From Lysobacter terrestris (GTDB lineage: Bacteria; Pseudomonadota; Gammaproteobacteria; Xanthomonadales; Xanthomonadaceae), in the NCBI RefSeq assembly GCF_014489475.1, contig NZ_CP060820.1, positions 2,000,001 to 2,064,000 on the forward strand: DNA of 64,000 nt, written 5' to 3'. Under the pieces are notes generated by a model that had not been told where the DNA came from, did not search any database, and saw only the letters and a list, made by a program, of their open reading frames with translations. Below are positions 28,145 to 37,963 of the stretch, piece after piece; the stretch's first letter is position 1; every line of letters begins with the position of its first letter. The position numbers were made by a program, and so were the translations under genes.

Positions 28145-29323
28145 TCAGGCCGCCCGCAACGCCGTGGTCACCGGCATCCGCGCCGCGCGCCACGCCGGCA
28201 GCAGGCCGCCGAAGAAGCCGATCACCAGCGCGATCACCAGGCCGGTGACCACCAGCGGCGGCGTGACCTTGAACGCGAACACCACCTGGGTGAAGTTCTC
28301 GCCCAGCGTCGACACCGAGAAGTTGTTGAACAGCAGGTAGGCGATCACCGCACCGAGCGCGCCGCCGACGAAGGCCAGCACCAGCGATTCGATCATCACC
28401 GAGACCAGTACCGGGAAGCCGCCGAAGCCGATCGCGCGCAGCGTGGCGATTTCCTTGGCGCGCGTCGCCACCGCCGCGTACATGGTGTTGAGCGCGGCGA
28501 AGATCGCGCCCAGCGCCATGATGAAAGTGACCACGCCGGCGAGGAACCCGATCTGCTTGCGGAAGTTCTTGGTCTGCCCGCTGAAGTACTCCTGCTGGTT
28601 CTTCACGTCGACGGACAGGCGCGGATCGGTCTTCAGCGTGTCCTGCAGCGTCTTCAACCCGTTGGCGCCGTCCAGCCCGACCAGCACCGAGCTGTAGCCG
28701 CCGCGGTTGAACGTGGTCTGCGCGACTTCGGCATCGGTCCACAGCTCGCTGTCGTAGGCGTCGCCCGATTCGAAGATGCCGACCACGGTCCAGTCCGAGC
28801 CGCGCATGCGCAGGGTCTTGCCCAGTTCCGCGCCCTGGAACTGGCGGGTGACGCCGCGGCCGACGATCAGCTCGCGCAGGCCGGTGCGGAACTGGCGGCC
28901 GGCGACGATCTTCAGCTGCGGGCGCAACGCGAACGCATTGGGCTCGACGCCGCGCACGGTGATGTTGGCACCGTTCTTCTCGTCGCCCTGGCGGACCAGC
29001 TCGGCGATCACGATCATCTCGCCCGAAGCCAGCGGCTTGCCGTCGGCGCCCCTGCGGATGCCCGCGGCCTGCTTGATCAGCGTGGCCGAATCGCGGCTCA
29101 GGCCCGAGTTGAGCTCGGCGTCGGAACCGCCGCGCAGGATGATCGCGTTGTCGGTGCTGCCGGTGGCGGCCAGTGTCTTCTCGAAGCCGGTGGCCATGGC
29201 GAGCAGGGCGGTGAACACGGCGACCACGCCGGCCAGGCCGACGACGATGACCAGTGAGGACGCCCAGCGCTCCGGAATGCTCTTGAGGTTGAGGCCGGTG
29301 ATGGCGGTGATTTGACTCAGCAT
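28145..29323 (-). CDS. ABC transporter permease (MacB/FtsX-like), second of pair
   Basis: A 392-residue permease with one N-terminal helix, a large periplasmic domain (about 45-270) and three C-terminal helices, the MacB/FtsX layout. The C-terminal block A-T-R-A-K-E-I-A-T-L-R-A-I-G-F matches the family. Start supported by GAGGAG. Last gene of the minus-strand adaptor-ATPase-permease-permease operon; ten bases separate it from the upstream permease. Confidence 0.88.
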   Translation of the reverse strand: MLSQITAITGLNLKSIPERWASSLVIVVGLAGVVAVFTALLAMATGFEKTLAATGSTDNAIILRGGSDAELNSGLSRDSATLIKQAAGIRRGADGKPLASGEMIVIAELVRQGDEKNGANITVRGVEPNAFALRPQLKIVAGRQFRTGLRELIVGRGVTRQFQGAELGKTLRMRGSDWTVVGIFESGDAYDSELWTDAEVAQTTFNRGGYSSVLVGLDGANGLKTLQDTLKTDPRLSVDVKNQQEYFSGQTKNFRKQIGFLAGVVTFIMALGAIFAALNTMYAAVATRAKEIATLRAIGFGGFPVLVSVMIESLVLAFVGGALGAVIAYLLFNNFSVSTLGENFTQVVFAFKVTPPLVVTGLVIALVIGFFGGLLPAWRAARMPVTTALRAA

Positions 29324-29333
29324 GGTGTGCTCC

Positions 29334-30491
29334 TCAGCGTCCGGCCAATGCGTCGACGATCTTCAGGCGGCGTGCGCGCAGCGCCGGCAGCAGGCCCACG
29401 GCCAGGCTCATCAGCACGATCGCGATGAGGCCTGTCGTCCACACCCAGCCGTTCACGCTCAGCGCGAACTGCCCGCCGGTGCCCTTGGAGATCAGGGCGC
29501 CGAACAATGTCGCGATCGACATGCCGACCACGCCGCCGAACAGGCACAGCGCCACGGCTTCGGCCAGCACGAAGCCGAGCACGCTGCCGTCGGAGAAGCC
29601 CAGCGTCTTCAGCACCGCCAGCTCGGGGATGCGTTCGCGCACGCTTTGCGCCATGGTGTTGCCCACCACCAGCAGCAGGGTGAAGAACACCGCGAACAGG
29701 ATCCATCGCACGATCATGCCGATGTCGCCGATCTGCTTGATGAAGCCGACGTTGAAGTCCTTCTCCGTCTGCGTCTTGGTCTCGTCCGGCGAGTTCTCGA
29801 ACATCTTGTCGACGGTCGCGCTGATCTTCGCGCCGTCGGCGCCCGGAGCGAGCTTGAGCATGAAGAAATTGGTGCGGCCGCTGCTGAACTGGTTGGCCTC
29901 GTCGAAGTAGTAGTGGCTGATGAAGACGGTGTTGGTCTGCTTCTGCCAGTTCTCGTCGCTGCCGTCGTAGATGCCGACCAGGTCGAAGGCCCAGGCCTTG
30001 CTGCCGTTCTTCTGCGGGTAGATGTTGGAACGGATCGGGATCTTCTGCCCGATCTTCCAGCCGTACTGGTTGGCGACGTTGCGGCCCGCGATCATCGCGG
30101 TGCGGGTGTTGGCGAACGCCTTCCACTGCGCGTCGGGCATCACCCATTCCGGGTACACCTCGTGCTGGCGCACCGGGTCGACGGCGAACACGAACAACGG
30201 GGTGTTCTCCTGCCAGACGCCGCCGAACCACTGCATGTGCGCGACGCGCGCCACGCCGGGCACCGCTTCCAGCTTGGGCTGCATGCTCAGCGGGATGGGC
30301 TGGGTGAACGACACCCGCGCCTGCGTCACCAGGCGGGTCGCGCCGATGAAGTCGGCGCCGGCGTCGAAGATGTGGTTCACCGACTGCAACAGCCCGAACA
30401 GCAGGAAGGCCATGATCACCGACAGCAGGGTCAGGATCGTGCGAGTCTTCTTGCGGAACAGGTTGGCGATGACGAATCCGGTCTTGGTCAT
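29334..30491 (-). CDS. ABC transporter permease (MacB/FtsX-like), first of pair
   Basis: A 385-residue permease with the same MacB/FtsX topology: N-terminal helix ([17 protein letters not shown]), periplasmic domain, three C-terminal helices, and the block [15 protein letters not shown]. Start has GGAGG upstream. It probably pairs with the next permease as a heterodimer served by the ATPase at 30520-31227. Confidence 0.88.
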   Translation of the reverse strand: MTKTGFVIANLFRKKTRTILTLLSVIMAFLLFGLLQSVNHIFDAGADFIGATRLVTQARVSFTQPIPLSMQPKLEAVPGVARVAHMQWFGGVWQENTPLFVFAVDPVRQHEVYPEWVMPDAQWKAFANTRTAMIAGRNVANQYGWKIGQKIPIRSNIYPQKNGSKAWAFDLVGIYDGSDENWQKQTNTVFISHYYFDEANQFSSGRTNFFMLKLAPGADGAKISATVDKMFENSPDETKTQTEKDFNVGFIKQIGDIGMIVRWILFAVFFTLLLVVGNTMAQSVRERIPELAVLKTLGFSDGSVLGFVLAEAVALCLFGGVVGMSIATLFGALISKGTGGQFALSVNGWVWTTGLIAIVLMSLAVGLLPALRARRLKIVDALAGR

Positions 30492-30519
30492 GGGCTGATC
30501 CTCCGGGAGGCGCTGCGCA

Positions 30520-31227
30520 TCACGCGCCCACGCTCTGTTCGGCCAGGCGGCCCTTGTCGAGATGCAGGGTGCGGTTGGCGTACCCGGCGGCGAGCGGGTC
30601 GTGGGTGACCATCACGATGGTCTTGCCGTGCTCGCGGTTGAGCGTCTGCAGCAACTTGAGGATCTCGTCCGCGGTGGCGCGGTCGAGGTCGCCGGTCGGT
30701 TCGTCGCAGACCAGCAGGTGCGGGTCCGAGACGATCGCGCGCGCGATCGCCACGCGCTGTTCCTGGCCGCCGGAGAGTTCGCGCGGCTTGTGCTTGGCGC
30801 GGTCCGCCAGGCCCACCACCTGCAGCGCGATGTCCACAGACTTCCTGCGCTGCGCGGAGGACAGCTTGGTCAGCAGCAGCGGCAGCTCGACGTTGCCTTC
30901 CGCGGTGAGCACCGGCATCAGGTTGTAGAACTGGAATACGAAGCCGACGTTGTGGCTGCGCCAATGCGCGAGCTGGCCGCCCTTGAGCTGGTCGATGCGC
31001 TGGCCGTCGACGCTGATCTCGCCGGAGCTGGGCGTGTCCAGGCCGCCGATCAGGTTGAGCAGGGTGGTCTTGCCCGAGCCGGACGGGCCCATCAGCGCGA
31101 CGAAATCGCCGCGCGGCACGTCGATGCTGAGGCCATGCAGCACTTCCACCTTCTGCTTGCCGCGCTCGTACGACTTGGTGACGTTGCGGATGCGGATCAT
31201 CGCGTCGTGATTGCTCATGTCGTTCAT
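30520..31227 (-). CDS. ABC transporter ATP-binding protein (LolD/MacB-type)
   Basis: A 235-residue ATPase: Walker [10 protein letters not shown] (about residue 50), Q-loop F-V-F-Q-F-Y-N-L, signature L-S-G-G-Q-E-Q-R-V, Walker [13 protein letters not shown], and the H-loop histidine in V-T-H-D. Sits between adaptor and permeases, 28 bases before the first permease, and powers the exporter. Confidence 0.94.
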   Translation of the reverse strand: MNDMSNHDAMIRIRNVTKSYERGKQKVEVLHGLSIDVPRGDFVALMGPSGSGKTTLLNLIGGLDTPSSGEISVDGQRIDQLKGGQLAHWRSHNVGFVFQFYNLMPVLTAEGNVELPLLLTKLSSAQRRKSVDIALQVVGLADRAKHKPRELSGGQEQRVAIARAIVSDPHLLVCDEPTGDLDRATADEILKLLQTLNREHGKTIVMVTHDPLAAGYANRTLHLDKGRLAEQSVGA

Positions 31228-31248
31228 TGCCTGCCCTCGTCTTGGCTA

Positions 31249-31365
31249 TTGCCGGTCATTCCCGCGCAGGCGGGAATCCATGGACTTTGTGCCTTCGCCA
31301 TCATTGGAATGCCTCCGAACGGAGGCAACGTCCCAAATCCCCGCCTGCACGGGGATGTCGGGCAA
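31249..31365. repeat. Inverted repeat of CATTCCCGC-type with central hairpin
   Basis: Arms of 29 bases (31249-31277 and 31337-31365; core TTGCC...CATTCCCGC-GCAGGCGGGAAT and its imperfect complement) flank a second small hairpin GCCTCCGAACGGAGGC (31311-31326). It lies between the adaptor and ATPase genes inside the operon and could modulate mRNA stability there. Confidence 0.75.
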
Positions 31366-31386
31366 TGGCGCGCTCCCGCTGGAAAA

Positions 31387-32625
31387 TCATTTCGCTTCCG
31401 CGACCTCGACGTCGGCGCCGTCCTGCAAGGACGCCGGCGCCTCGGTGATAACGCGCTCGCCCGCGCTCACCCCGGCCAGCACCTGGCGGCTGTCGCCGAT
31501 GTTGCCGCCGAGCTTCACCGCGCGGCGCTCGGCCTTGCCCTCGCGCAGGACGAAGACCACGTCCTGGTCGCCGTCCCTGCGCAGCGCGCCGGCCGGTACC
31601 AGTGCGCGCGGCGCGGCCGTGGCCGCCGCGGCAGCCTTCTGGTCCTGCTCCAGGAACGACACGCGCACGCCCATGTCGGGCACGATGCGCGCGTCTTTCG
31701 CCTTCAGCGCGATGCGCACCTTCACCGTGGCCTTGGCGCGGTCGGCGGTGGGAATGATCGCGATCACCTCGGCGGGGATGCGCCAGTCGGGATAGGCGTT
31801 GAGCACCGCTTCCACCGGCATCTTCGGTTGCACGCGGCCGATGTAGGCCTCGGCGACGTCGACTTCGACCTCCAGCGAGTCCATGTCGACGATGGTGCCG
31901 ATGCCGGTGCGGGTGAAACCGCCGCCGGCCGACAGCGGCGAGACGATCTCGCCCGGCTGCGCGGCCTTGGCGATCACGATGCCGGCGAACGGCGCACGCA
32001 CGATCGTGTTGTCCACGCCCTGCGCGGCGATGCGCAGGCCACTGCCGGCGACCTGCGCGTTGCGCTGCGCGGTTTGCAGGCGCGCGCGCAGCGCATCGCG
32101 CTGGGCAATGGCGACATCGAACTGCGCCTTCGACACCAGCTGCTGCTGCGCCAGGCCGCTGAGGCGGCTCGCGTTGGCTTCGGCTTCCTTCAACTGCGCC
32201 TGCACCGCCGCAATCTCGCTGCGCGTGGCGGCAAGCTGCGACGCGGCCAGTTCGCGCTGTGCATCGGCATCGATCGGATCGAGCGTCGCCATCACCTGGC
32301 CGGCCTCGACGCGCTGGCCTTCCTCGATCAGCACCTCGCGCACCTTGCCGGTGATCTTCGCCGACACCGTGGCCATGCGCCGGGCCACGACATAGCCGGT
32401 GGCATCGAGCACCGAGGCGCTGCCGCCGCCGCTGTCGGCGCTGGTGACATCGGCGGTCTTCACTTCGATCGCATCGTCGCCGCCGAACACGGCCCAGCCG
32501 AGCAGGGCCAGCGCGAGTACCGCGCCACCCACGCCGAGGCCGATCCACAGGCCGGTGCGCGCGGGTGCCGGCGGCGGCGCGCTGCGGTCGATACGGAGTT
32601 CCTTGAGCAATTCGGAGTTGTTCAT
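31387..32625 (-). CDS. Efflux periplasmic adaptor (HlyD/MacA-like)
   Basis: A 412-residue membrane-fusion protein: N-terminal membrane anchor (W-I-G-L-G-V-G-G-A-V-L-A-L-A-L-L), biotinyl-lipoyl half-motifs (S-A-K-I-T-G-K-V-R-E-V and A-P-F-A-G-I-V-I), a long coiled-coil hairpin with alternating Ala/Gln/Glu, and a beta-barrel region. First gene of the operon, so the assembly is adaptor + ATPase + two permeases; an outer-membrane channel must come from elsewhere. Start 32625 is chosen because the upstream 16 codons are low-complexity. Confidence 0.88.
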   Translation of the reverse strand: MNNSELLKELRIDRSAPPPAPARTGLWIGLGVGGAVLALALLGWAVFGGDDAIEVKTADVTSADSGGGSASVLDATGYVVARRMATVSAKITGKVREVLIEEGQRVEAGQVMATLDPIDADAQRELAASQLAATRSEIAAVQAQLKEAEANASRLSGLAQQQLVSKAQFDVAIAQRDALRARLQTAQRNAQVAGSGLRIAAQGVDNTIVRAPFAGIVIAKAAQPGEIVSPLSAGGGFTRTGIGTIVDMDSLEVEVDVAEAYIGRVQPKMPVEAVLNAYPDWRIPAEVIAIIPTADRAKATVKVRIALKAKDARIVPDMGVRVSFLEQDQKAAAAATAAPRALVPAGALRRDGDQDVVFVLREGKAERRAVKLGGNIGDSRQVLAGVSAGERVITEAPASLQDGADVEVAEAK

Positions 32626-32865
32626 CGACGTCCAGGACGATGCGGGAGGAGGGAGTGTGGCCCGCGGCCGCACCCGTGCGAGGGGCCAAAAGTCACTTCG
32701 TGGGCCATGCCGCTGGCGCCACGGCCTGCGCAGCCTATGCGAACCCGGCCGCCGCGGTCACCTGATGCCTGTCATGTGTTCCGGGTGACGGCTGCGACTG
32801 ATCGCGCCGGGCCGGCGTGCGGAACATGCCTGCCATCGGGGTCTATCCCTGCATGGAGCGAGACG

Positions 32866-33792
32866 ATGAATGGCGAACACACGGTGCTGGCGCGGCTGGA
32901 CCGCGTCCGCAAGGCCTACGGCAAGGTCGAGGCGCTGGCCGGCGTCGACCTCAAGGTGCGCGGTGGGCAGCTGCTCGCGCTGCTCGGCCCCAACGGCGCG
33001 GGCAAGAGCACCGCGATCGGCATGCTGCTCGGCCTGGACACGGTCGATGCCGGCACGGTCGCGCTGTTCGGCGCGCCGCCGCATGACATGACCGTGCGCC
33101 GCCGCGTCGGCGTGATGCTGCAGAGCGCGGGCATCCCCGACACGCTCAAAATCGTGGAGCTGCTGGAACTGACCCGCAGCTACTACGCGCAGCCGCGCAG
33201 CCTCGCCGACTGCGTGGCGCTGGCCGGCCTCGACGGCCTGCTCGAGCGCCGCTACGGCCGCCTGTCCGGCGGCCAGCAGCGCCGCGTGCAATTCGCACTG
33301 GCGGTGTGCGGACGCCCGCAGCTGTTGTTCCTCGATGAACCGACCACCGGCCTCGACATCGAGGCGCGGCGGATGCTGTGGCGTGCGATCCGCGAACTGG
33401 TCGCCGAGGGCTGCGGCGTGCTGTTGACCACGCACTACCTGGAAGAAGCCGAGGCGCTGGCGGACCGCGTCGCCGTGCTCGACCGCGGCCGCCTGGTCGC
33501 CGAGGGCACGGTCGACGAACTGCGCAACCACCTGGTGCAGCGGCGCATCCGCTGCCTCAGCGCGTTGCCGGCCGAAGTCGTCGCGGGCTGGCCGCACGTG
33601 CTCGACGCGCGTCGCGACGGCGCGCGACTGGAGATCGTCAGTGATGCCGCCGAGCCGGTGGTGCGGCGCCTGCTCGCCGACGACGCCGCGCTGTCCGGAC
33701 TGGAAGTGCAACGCGCCGGCCTCGCCGAGGCGTTCCTCGAATTGACCCGTGGCGTATCAGGGGCAGAGCCCCACACCCAGGAGGCCGCGTGA
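32866..33792 (+). CDS. ABC-2 exporter ATP-binding protein
   Basis: A 308-residue DrrA/YvfR-like ATPase: Walker A G-P-N-G-A-G-K-S-T (about 40), signature L-S-G-G-Q-Q-R-R-V, Walker B L-L-F-L-D-E-P-T-T-G-L-D, T-T-H-Y-L-E-E-A-E. The ~85-residue C-terminal extension is typical of ABC-2 exporters. GGAG lies nine bases before the ATG. Coupled to its permease by the overlap at 33792. The 240 bp upstream to the adaptor gene contain no gene. Confidence 0.93.
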   Translation: MNGEHTVLARLDRVRKAYGKVEALAGVDLKVRGGQLLALLGPNGAGKSTAIGMLLGLDTVDAGTVALFGAPPHDMTVRRRVGVMLQSAGIPDTLKIVELLELTRSYYAQPRSLADCVALAGLDGLLERRYGRLSGGQQRRVQFALAVCGRPQLLFLDEPTTGLDIEARRMLWRAIRELVAEGCGVLLTTHYLEEAEALADRVAVLDRGRLVAEGTVDELRNHLVQRRIRCLSALPAEVVAGWPHVLDARRDGARLEIVSDAAEPVVRRLLADDAALSGLEVQRAGLAEAFLELTRGVSGAEPHTQEAA

Positions 33793-34562
33793 TGAACACC
33801 ATGTCCCTCACCGCATCCGTCGCGCATTCGAGCTGGCGCAGCTACTGGCTGGAGGCGAAGTTCGAGTTCCTGCGCCTGCTGCGCACGCCGATGTTCGCGG
33901 TCCCGACGCTGCTGTTCCCGACATTGTTCTACGTGCTGTTCGGCGTGCTGCTGGGCGGGCGCAAGGGCGGCGCCGGCGCCGCCGAGTACCTGCTGGCCAC
34001 CTACGGCGTTTTCGGGGTGATGGGCGCGGCGCTGTTCGGCTTCGGTGTCAGCGTGGCGATCGAGCGCGAGAACGGCTACCTCGTGCTCAAGCGCGTGCTG
34101 CCGATGCCGCGCGGCGCCTACCTGCTGGCGAAGATGGCGATGGCGATGCTGTTCGCCGCAATCATTTCGACGCTGCTGGCCGTGATCGCCGCGACCCTGG
34201 CCGGCGTGTCGCTGGCGCCGGCGCAATGGGCGCTGCTGCTGGTGGTCGATGTGATCGGCGCGCTGCCGTTCTGCGCGATGGGCCTGTACGTCGGCAGCCT
34301 GGTCAGCGGCAACGGCGCGCCGGCGGTGGTCAACATCGCCTACCTGCCGATGGCGTTCCTGTCCGGGCTGTGGATGCCGCTGCAGGTGCTGCCGCCGGTG
34401 TTCACCAAACTCGCGCCGGTGTGGCCGTCGTGGCACCTGGGCCAGCTCGCGCTGAAGGTGGTGGGCCGCGATGCGGGCGCCCCGGTGCTGACGCACCTGG
34501 CGGTGCTGGCGGGGATCACCGTGGCGCTCTTCCTGCTCTCGCGGCGCCGGCTGGCGCGTTGA
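33792..34562 (+). CDS. ABC-2 type permease
   Basis: A 256-residue inner-membrane protein with six helices (V-P-T-L-L-F-P-T-L-F-Y-V-L-F near residue 40 is the first) and a typical ABC-2 C-terminal turn L-W-M-P-L-Q-V-L-P. Substrate unknown; with the kinase and regulator downstream the set matches the Bacillus yvfRSTU/des arrangement. The ATG overlaps the ATPase stop; GTG 33789 is an in-frame alternative. Confidence 0.9.
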   Translation: MNTMSLTASVAHSSWRSYWLEAKFEFLRLLRTPMFAVPTLLFPTLFYVLFGVLLGGRKGGAGAAEYLLATYGVFGVMGAALFGFGVSVAIERENGYLVLKRVLPMPRGAYLLAKMAMAMLFAAIISTLLAVIAATLAGVSLAPAQWALLLVVDVIGALPFCAMGLYVGSLVSGNGAPAVVNIAYLPMAFLSGLWMPLQVLPPVFTKLAPVWPSWHLGQLALKVVGRDAGAPVLTHLAVLAGITVALFLLSRRRLAR

Positions 34563-34653
34563 GCGCGCCTTTGCGCGCTGATCGCACGCCTTTCGTACCG
34601 GGCGCCGTCGGACTACCCTCGTTGCCGACGCGCCACGCCGAAGGAGACGCGCC

Positions 34654-35853
34654 ATGCCAGGAACACTGATGACTTCGCTGCTGCAGCTGCGCGCGCGCCT
34701 GATCCCGGAAGAGCGTTGCCTGGGCTGGACGCCGTTCTACCTGCTCGGCTACCTGGTGTTCCTGTTCCTGCCGCTGGTGCTGGGCTGGCTCGGTGAAACC
34801 CACCAGACCTTCGGCCACATGGCGCTGCCGCTGTGGCCGACCTTGCTGTCGATTCCGGTGTTCCTGCCGCTGTATTTCGCCGGCTACCGCAACGTGGGCG
34901 CGAAGGCGGTGGCGTGCATGCTGGCGATTGCCGCGCTCGGCTACGCGCTGTTCCCGTTCAACCCGTTCGCCAATACCTACCTGGTCTATGCCGTGGGCTT
35001 CGCCGCCACGATCGGTGGCCCGCTGTGGCGGCGGATCGGCTGGATGGCGCTGCTGCTGGGCGGATTGCTCGTCGAGATCCTGCTGCTGCGCTACCCGGTG
35101 TTCGTGTTCCTGATCACGGTGATCGTTGCGGTCGCGGCGTTCTTCGGCAACCACCACTTCCTCGAGAGCCAGCGCAAGCGCGCGCAGCTGCAGCTCTCGC
35201 ACGACGAGGTCCGGCGCCTGGCCGCACTGGCCGAGCGCGAGCGCATCGGCCGCGACCTGCACGACCTGCTCGGCCACACGCTGTCGCTGGTGGCGCTGAA
35301 GTCGGAACTGGCCGGCAAGCTGGTCGAGCGCGATCCGCAGGCCGCGCGCCGCGAGCTCGCCGAAGTCACCCGCGTCGCCCGCGATGCGTTGAGCCAAGTG
35401 CGCAGCGCGGTGACCGGCATCCGCGCCGCCGGCGTCGCCTCCGAACTCGCGTCGGCGCGGTTGCTGCTGGAATCCGACGGCATCACGTTCCGCTACGAAC
35501 TCGCGCCGGTGGCGTCGCCGCCTGCGGTGGAGACGGTGCTGGCGATGACCCTGCGCGAGGCGGTGACCAACATCCAGCGCCATGCGCGTGCCCGCAACGC
35601 GCGTGCGCAACTGTGCACGGAAGGCGAGTGCGCGGTGCTGCGGATCGAGGACGACGGCCACGGCGGCGCGATCGCGCCCGGCAACGGCCTGTCCGGCATG
35701 CGCGAGCGCATCGAAGCGCTGGGCGGCCGCCTGCGCGTGGAATCCACGCCCGGGCGGGGCACCTGCATCCAGGCGCAGGTGCCGCTGCGCCAGCCGGGCA
35801 CCAGTGACGCCGATGCCGACGCCGGAGCGCTGCAGCCGCCCGCCGCGGCCTGA
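34654..35853 (+). CDS. Sensor histidine kinase, DesK-like (HisKA_3)
   Basis: A 399-residue kinase with five or six N-terminal membrane helices (about 25-165), a short coiled coil, phospho-acceptor His203 in R-D-L-H-D-L-L-G-H and an ATPase domain (N-I-Q-R-H-A-R-A, D-D-G-H-G-G, G-N-G-L-S-G-M-R-E-R). No separate periplasmic sensor domain, so it senses within or near the membrane, as DesK does. GGAG supports the start. It lies 91 bases after the permease and 53 before its regulator. Confidence 0.92.
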   Translation: MPGTLMTSLLQLRARLIPEERCLGWTPFYLLGYLVFLFLPLVLGWLGETHQTFGHMALPLWPTLLSIPVFLPLYFAGYRNVGAKAVACMLAIAALGYALFPFNPFANTYLVYAVGFAATIGGPLWRRIGWMALLLGGLLVEILLLRYPVFVFLITVIVAVAAFFGNHHFLESQRKRAQLQLSHDEVRRLAALAERERIGRDLHDLLGHTLSLVALKSELAGKLVERDPQAARRELAEVTRVARDALSQVRSAVTGIRAAGVASELASARLLLESDGITFRYELAPVASPPAVETVLAMTLREAVTNIQRHARARNARAQLCTEGECAVLRIEDDGHGGAIAPGNGLSGMRERIEALGGRLRVESTPGRGTCIQAQVPLRQPGTSDADADAGALQPPAAA

Positions 35854-35906
35854 GCGCGCACGCGCGGTGCTAACGTGCGCGCACCGCCGCAACGGAACGT
35901 GAGTCG

Positions 35907-36509
35907 ATGATCGGAGTGGTGCTGGCCGAAGACCAGGCGATGGTGCTGGGCGCGCTGTCGGCCCTGCTCAAGCTCGAATCCGACATCGACGTACTCGGCA
36001 CCGCCGCCGACGGCGAGAGCGCATGGCGCGAACTGCAACGCCTGCAGCCGGACGTGCTGGTCACCGACATCGAGATGCCGGGCCTGACCGGGCTGGAGCT
36101 GGCGCAGCGGGTGCAGCGCCACGGCATGGCGACGAAAGTCATCATCGTCACCACTTTCGCCCGTGCCGGCTTCCTGCGCCGCGCGCTGGACGCGGGCGCC
36201 TGCGGCTACCTGCTCAAGGATGCGCCGGCCGAGCAGCTGGCCGAGGCGATCCGCCAGGTGCACCGCGGCGGCCGCGCGATCGATCCGCAACTGGCGCTGG
36301 ATGCGTGGGGCGAGGCCGATCCGCTCAACGATCGCGAACGCCAGGTGCTGCGCCTGGCCGGTGAGGGCCTCACCGCGGGCGAGATCGCCGCGCAGCTGCA
36401 CCTGTCGCAGGGCACGGTGCGCAATTACCTGTCCGAATCGATCGGCAAGCTCGGCGTCGGCAACCGCATCGAGGCGTATCGGCTGGCGCGGCAGAAGGGG
36501 TGGTTGTAG
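35907..36509 (+). CDS. Response regulator, NarL/DesR family
   Basis: A 200-residue regulator: receiver domain with the phospho-acceptor Asp54 in V-T-D-I-E-M-P-G and Lys in Y-L-L-K-D-A, then a LuxR-type HTH (L-N-D-R-E-R-Q-V-L-R-L-A-G-E-G ... G-T-V-R-N-Y-L-S). Partner of the adjacent kinase; the likely target is the adjacent exporter operon. Confidence 0.94.
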   Translation: MIGVVLAEDQAMVLGALSALLKLESDIDVLGTAADGESAWRELQRLQPDVLVTDIEMPGLTGLELAQRVQRHGMATKVIIVTTFARAGFLRRALDAGACGYLLKDAPAEQLAEAIRQVHRGGRAIDPQLALDAWGEADPLNDRERQVLRLAGEGLTAGEIAAQLHLSQGTVRNYLSESIGKLGVGNRIEAYRLARQKGWL

Positions 36510-36529
36510 TTCGATGCGCTTCGCGCGCC

Positions 36530-36583
36530 CCTCATCCGGCGCTGCGCGCCACCTTCTCCCCGCAGTGCGGGGAGAAGAAAGAA
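36530..36583. repeat. Family B intergenic repeat with CTTCTCCCCGC hairpin
   Basis: CCCTCATCCGG then CTTCTCCCCGCA / TGCGGGGAGAAG forms a strong hairpin (about 36551-36576) between convergent genes, four bases before the stop of the peptidase gene. It matches the copies at 22761-22950 and 46023-46130 and could terminate both transcripts. Confidence 0.75.
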
Positions 36584-36586
36584 ACA

Positions 36587-37963
36587 TCAAGCGCCCGCGT
36601 ACGCCTGCAGCATCGCGTACGCCGCGCGCAGTCCCTGCGCCTCGCCGCCGGTGGGCTTGCCCGGGCGGTCGCTGTCGTTCCATGCGTACACGTCCAGGTG
36701 CGCCCACTTCTGCTGCGCGGGCACGAAGCGTTCCAGGTACAACGCCGCGGTGATGCTGCCGGCCATGCGCGACGGGCCGCCGTTGGCGATGTCGGCGACG
36801 TTGCTGGTGAGGTAGCGCCAGTACGGGCGCCACAGCGGCATGCGCCACAGCGGGTCGCGCAGGCGCGCGCCGGCCTCGAGCCACGCGCCCGCCACGGCGT
36901 CGTCGTTGGCGTACACCGCCGGCAGGTCCGGGCCCAGCGCGATGCGCGCGGCGCCGGTCAGGGTGGCGAAGTCGAGCAGCAGTTCCGGCTTGTCCTCGGC
37001 GGCGCGGACCAGCGCATCGCACAGCACGACGCGGCCTTCGGCATCGGTGTTGTCGATCTCGACGCTGAGGCCGGCGCGCGTGGCGATGACCTCGCCGGGG
37101 CGGAAGGCGTCCGGGCCGATCGCGTTCTCCACCGCCGGCACGAACAGGCTGATCCGCAGCGGCAGTTCGCGCGCCATGATCCATTCGGCCAGGGCGATCG
37201 CGTGCGCGGCGCCGCCCATGTCCTTCTTCATATTGCGCATGCCGTCGGCAGGCTTGAGGTCGAGGCCGCCGGTGTCGAAGCACACGCCCTTGCCGCAGAT
37301 CGCGACGTGCGGGTGCGCGGCATCGCCCCAGCGCAGCGTGATCAGCCGCGGCGCACGGTGCGAGGCGCGGCCGACGGCGTGGATCGCCGGGTAGTTCTGC
37401 CGCAGCAGATCGTCGCCGCTGACCACGTCGATGTGCGCGCCGAAACGTTCGGCCAGTTCGCAGCACACCTGTTCGAGCTGGTCCGGGCCCATGTGCTCGG
37501 TCGGCGTGTTGACCAGGTCGCGCACGCGCAGGCAGGCGGCCAGTTCGGCGAGCACGGCGTCGACATCGCCTTCGATCGCCAGCGTGGCCGGCGCGCGCAG
37601 CGGCTGCTTGTAGCGGGTGAAGCGGTAGCTGCCCAGGCCCCAGCCCAACTGCAGCGCCGCGGTCTCGGCGGCGTCGAGCGGATCGACCAGGCGCCAGCTG
37701 CGCGCGGGCAGCGCGTACGGAGCGTGGCCGTAGGCCGCGGGATCGAGCCGGTCGCCGACGCCGATCACCGCCGCGGCGATGCGGCCGTCGCTGTCGGGTA
37801 CCACCAGCGCGCTGTACGCGCTGCCGTCGAACCCCTGCGCGTCGAGCCAGGTGCCGACCGCGGCCGGTTGCGCGCCGCGCCATTCGGCGTAGTCCGCGCG
37901 CGTGACCACGTGCAGCGGCAGGGCATCGGTGGAGTCGAGGGTAAGGCCAGCGGGGAGGGTCAT
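36587..37963 (-). CDS. Leucyl aminopeptidase family (M17) protein
   Basis: A 458-residue metalloaminopeptidase. The M17 signature N-T-D-A-E-G-R-V and the zinc-ligand blocks G-K-G-V-C-F-D-T-G-G-L and D-M-G-G-A are intact, with catalytic Lys and Arg positions present. N-terminal domain is divergent from PepA, as in the PepB-like group. Start ATG 37963 overlaps the HAD gene stop by four bases. Confidence 0.9.
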   Translation of the reverse strand: MTLPAGLTLDSTDALPLHVVTRADYAEWRGAQPAAVGTWLDAQGFDGSAYSALVVPDSDGRIAAAVIGVGDRLDPAAYGHAPYALPARSWRLVDPLDAAETAALQLGWGLGSYRFTRYKQPLRAPATLAIEGDVDAVLAELAACLRVRDLVNTPTEHMGPDQLEQVCCELAERFGAHIDVVSGDDLLRQNYPAIHAVGRASHRAPRLITLRWGDAAHPHVAICGKGVCFDTGGLDLKPADGMRNMKKDMGGAAHAIALAEWIMARELPLRISLFVPAVENAIGPDAFRPGEVIATRAGLSVEIDNTDAEGRVVLCDALVRAAEDKPELLLDFATLTGAARIALGPDLPAVYANDDAVAGAWLEAGARLRDPLWRMPLWRPYWRYLTSNVADIANGGPSRMAGSITAALYLERFVPAQQKWAHLDVYAWNDSDRPGKPTGGEAQGLRAAYAMLQAYAGA

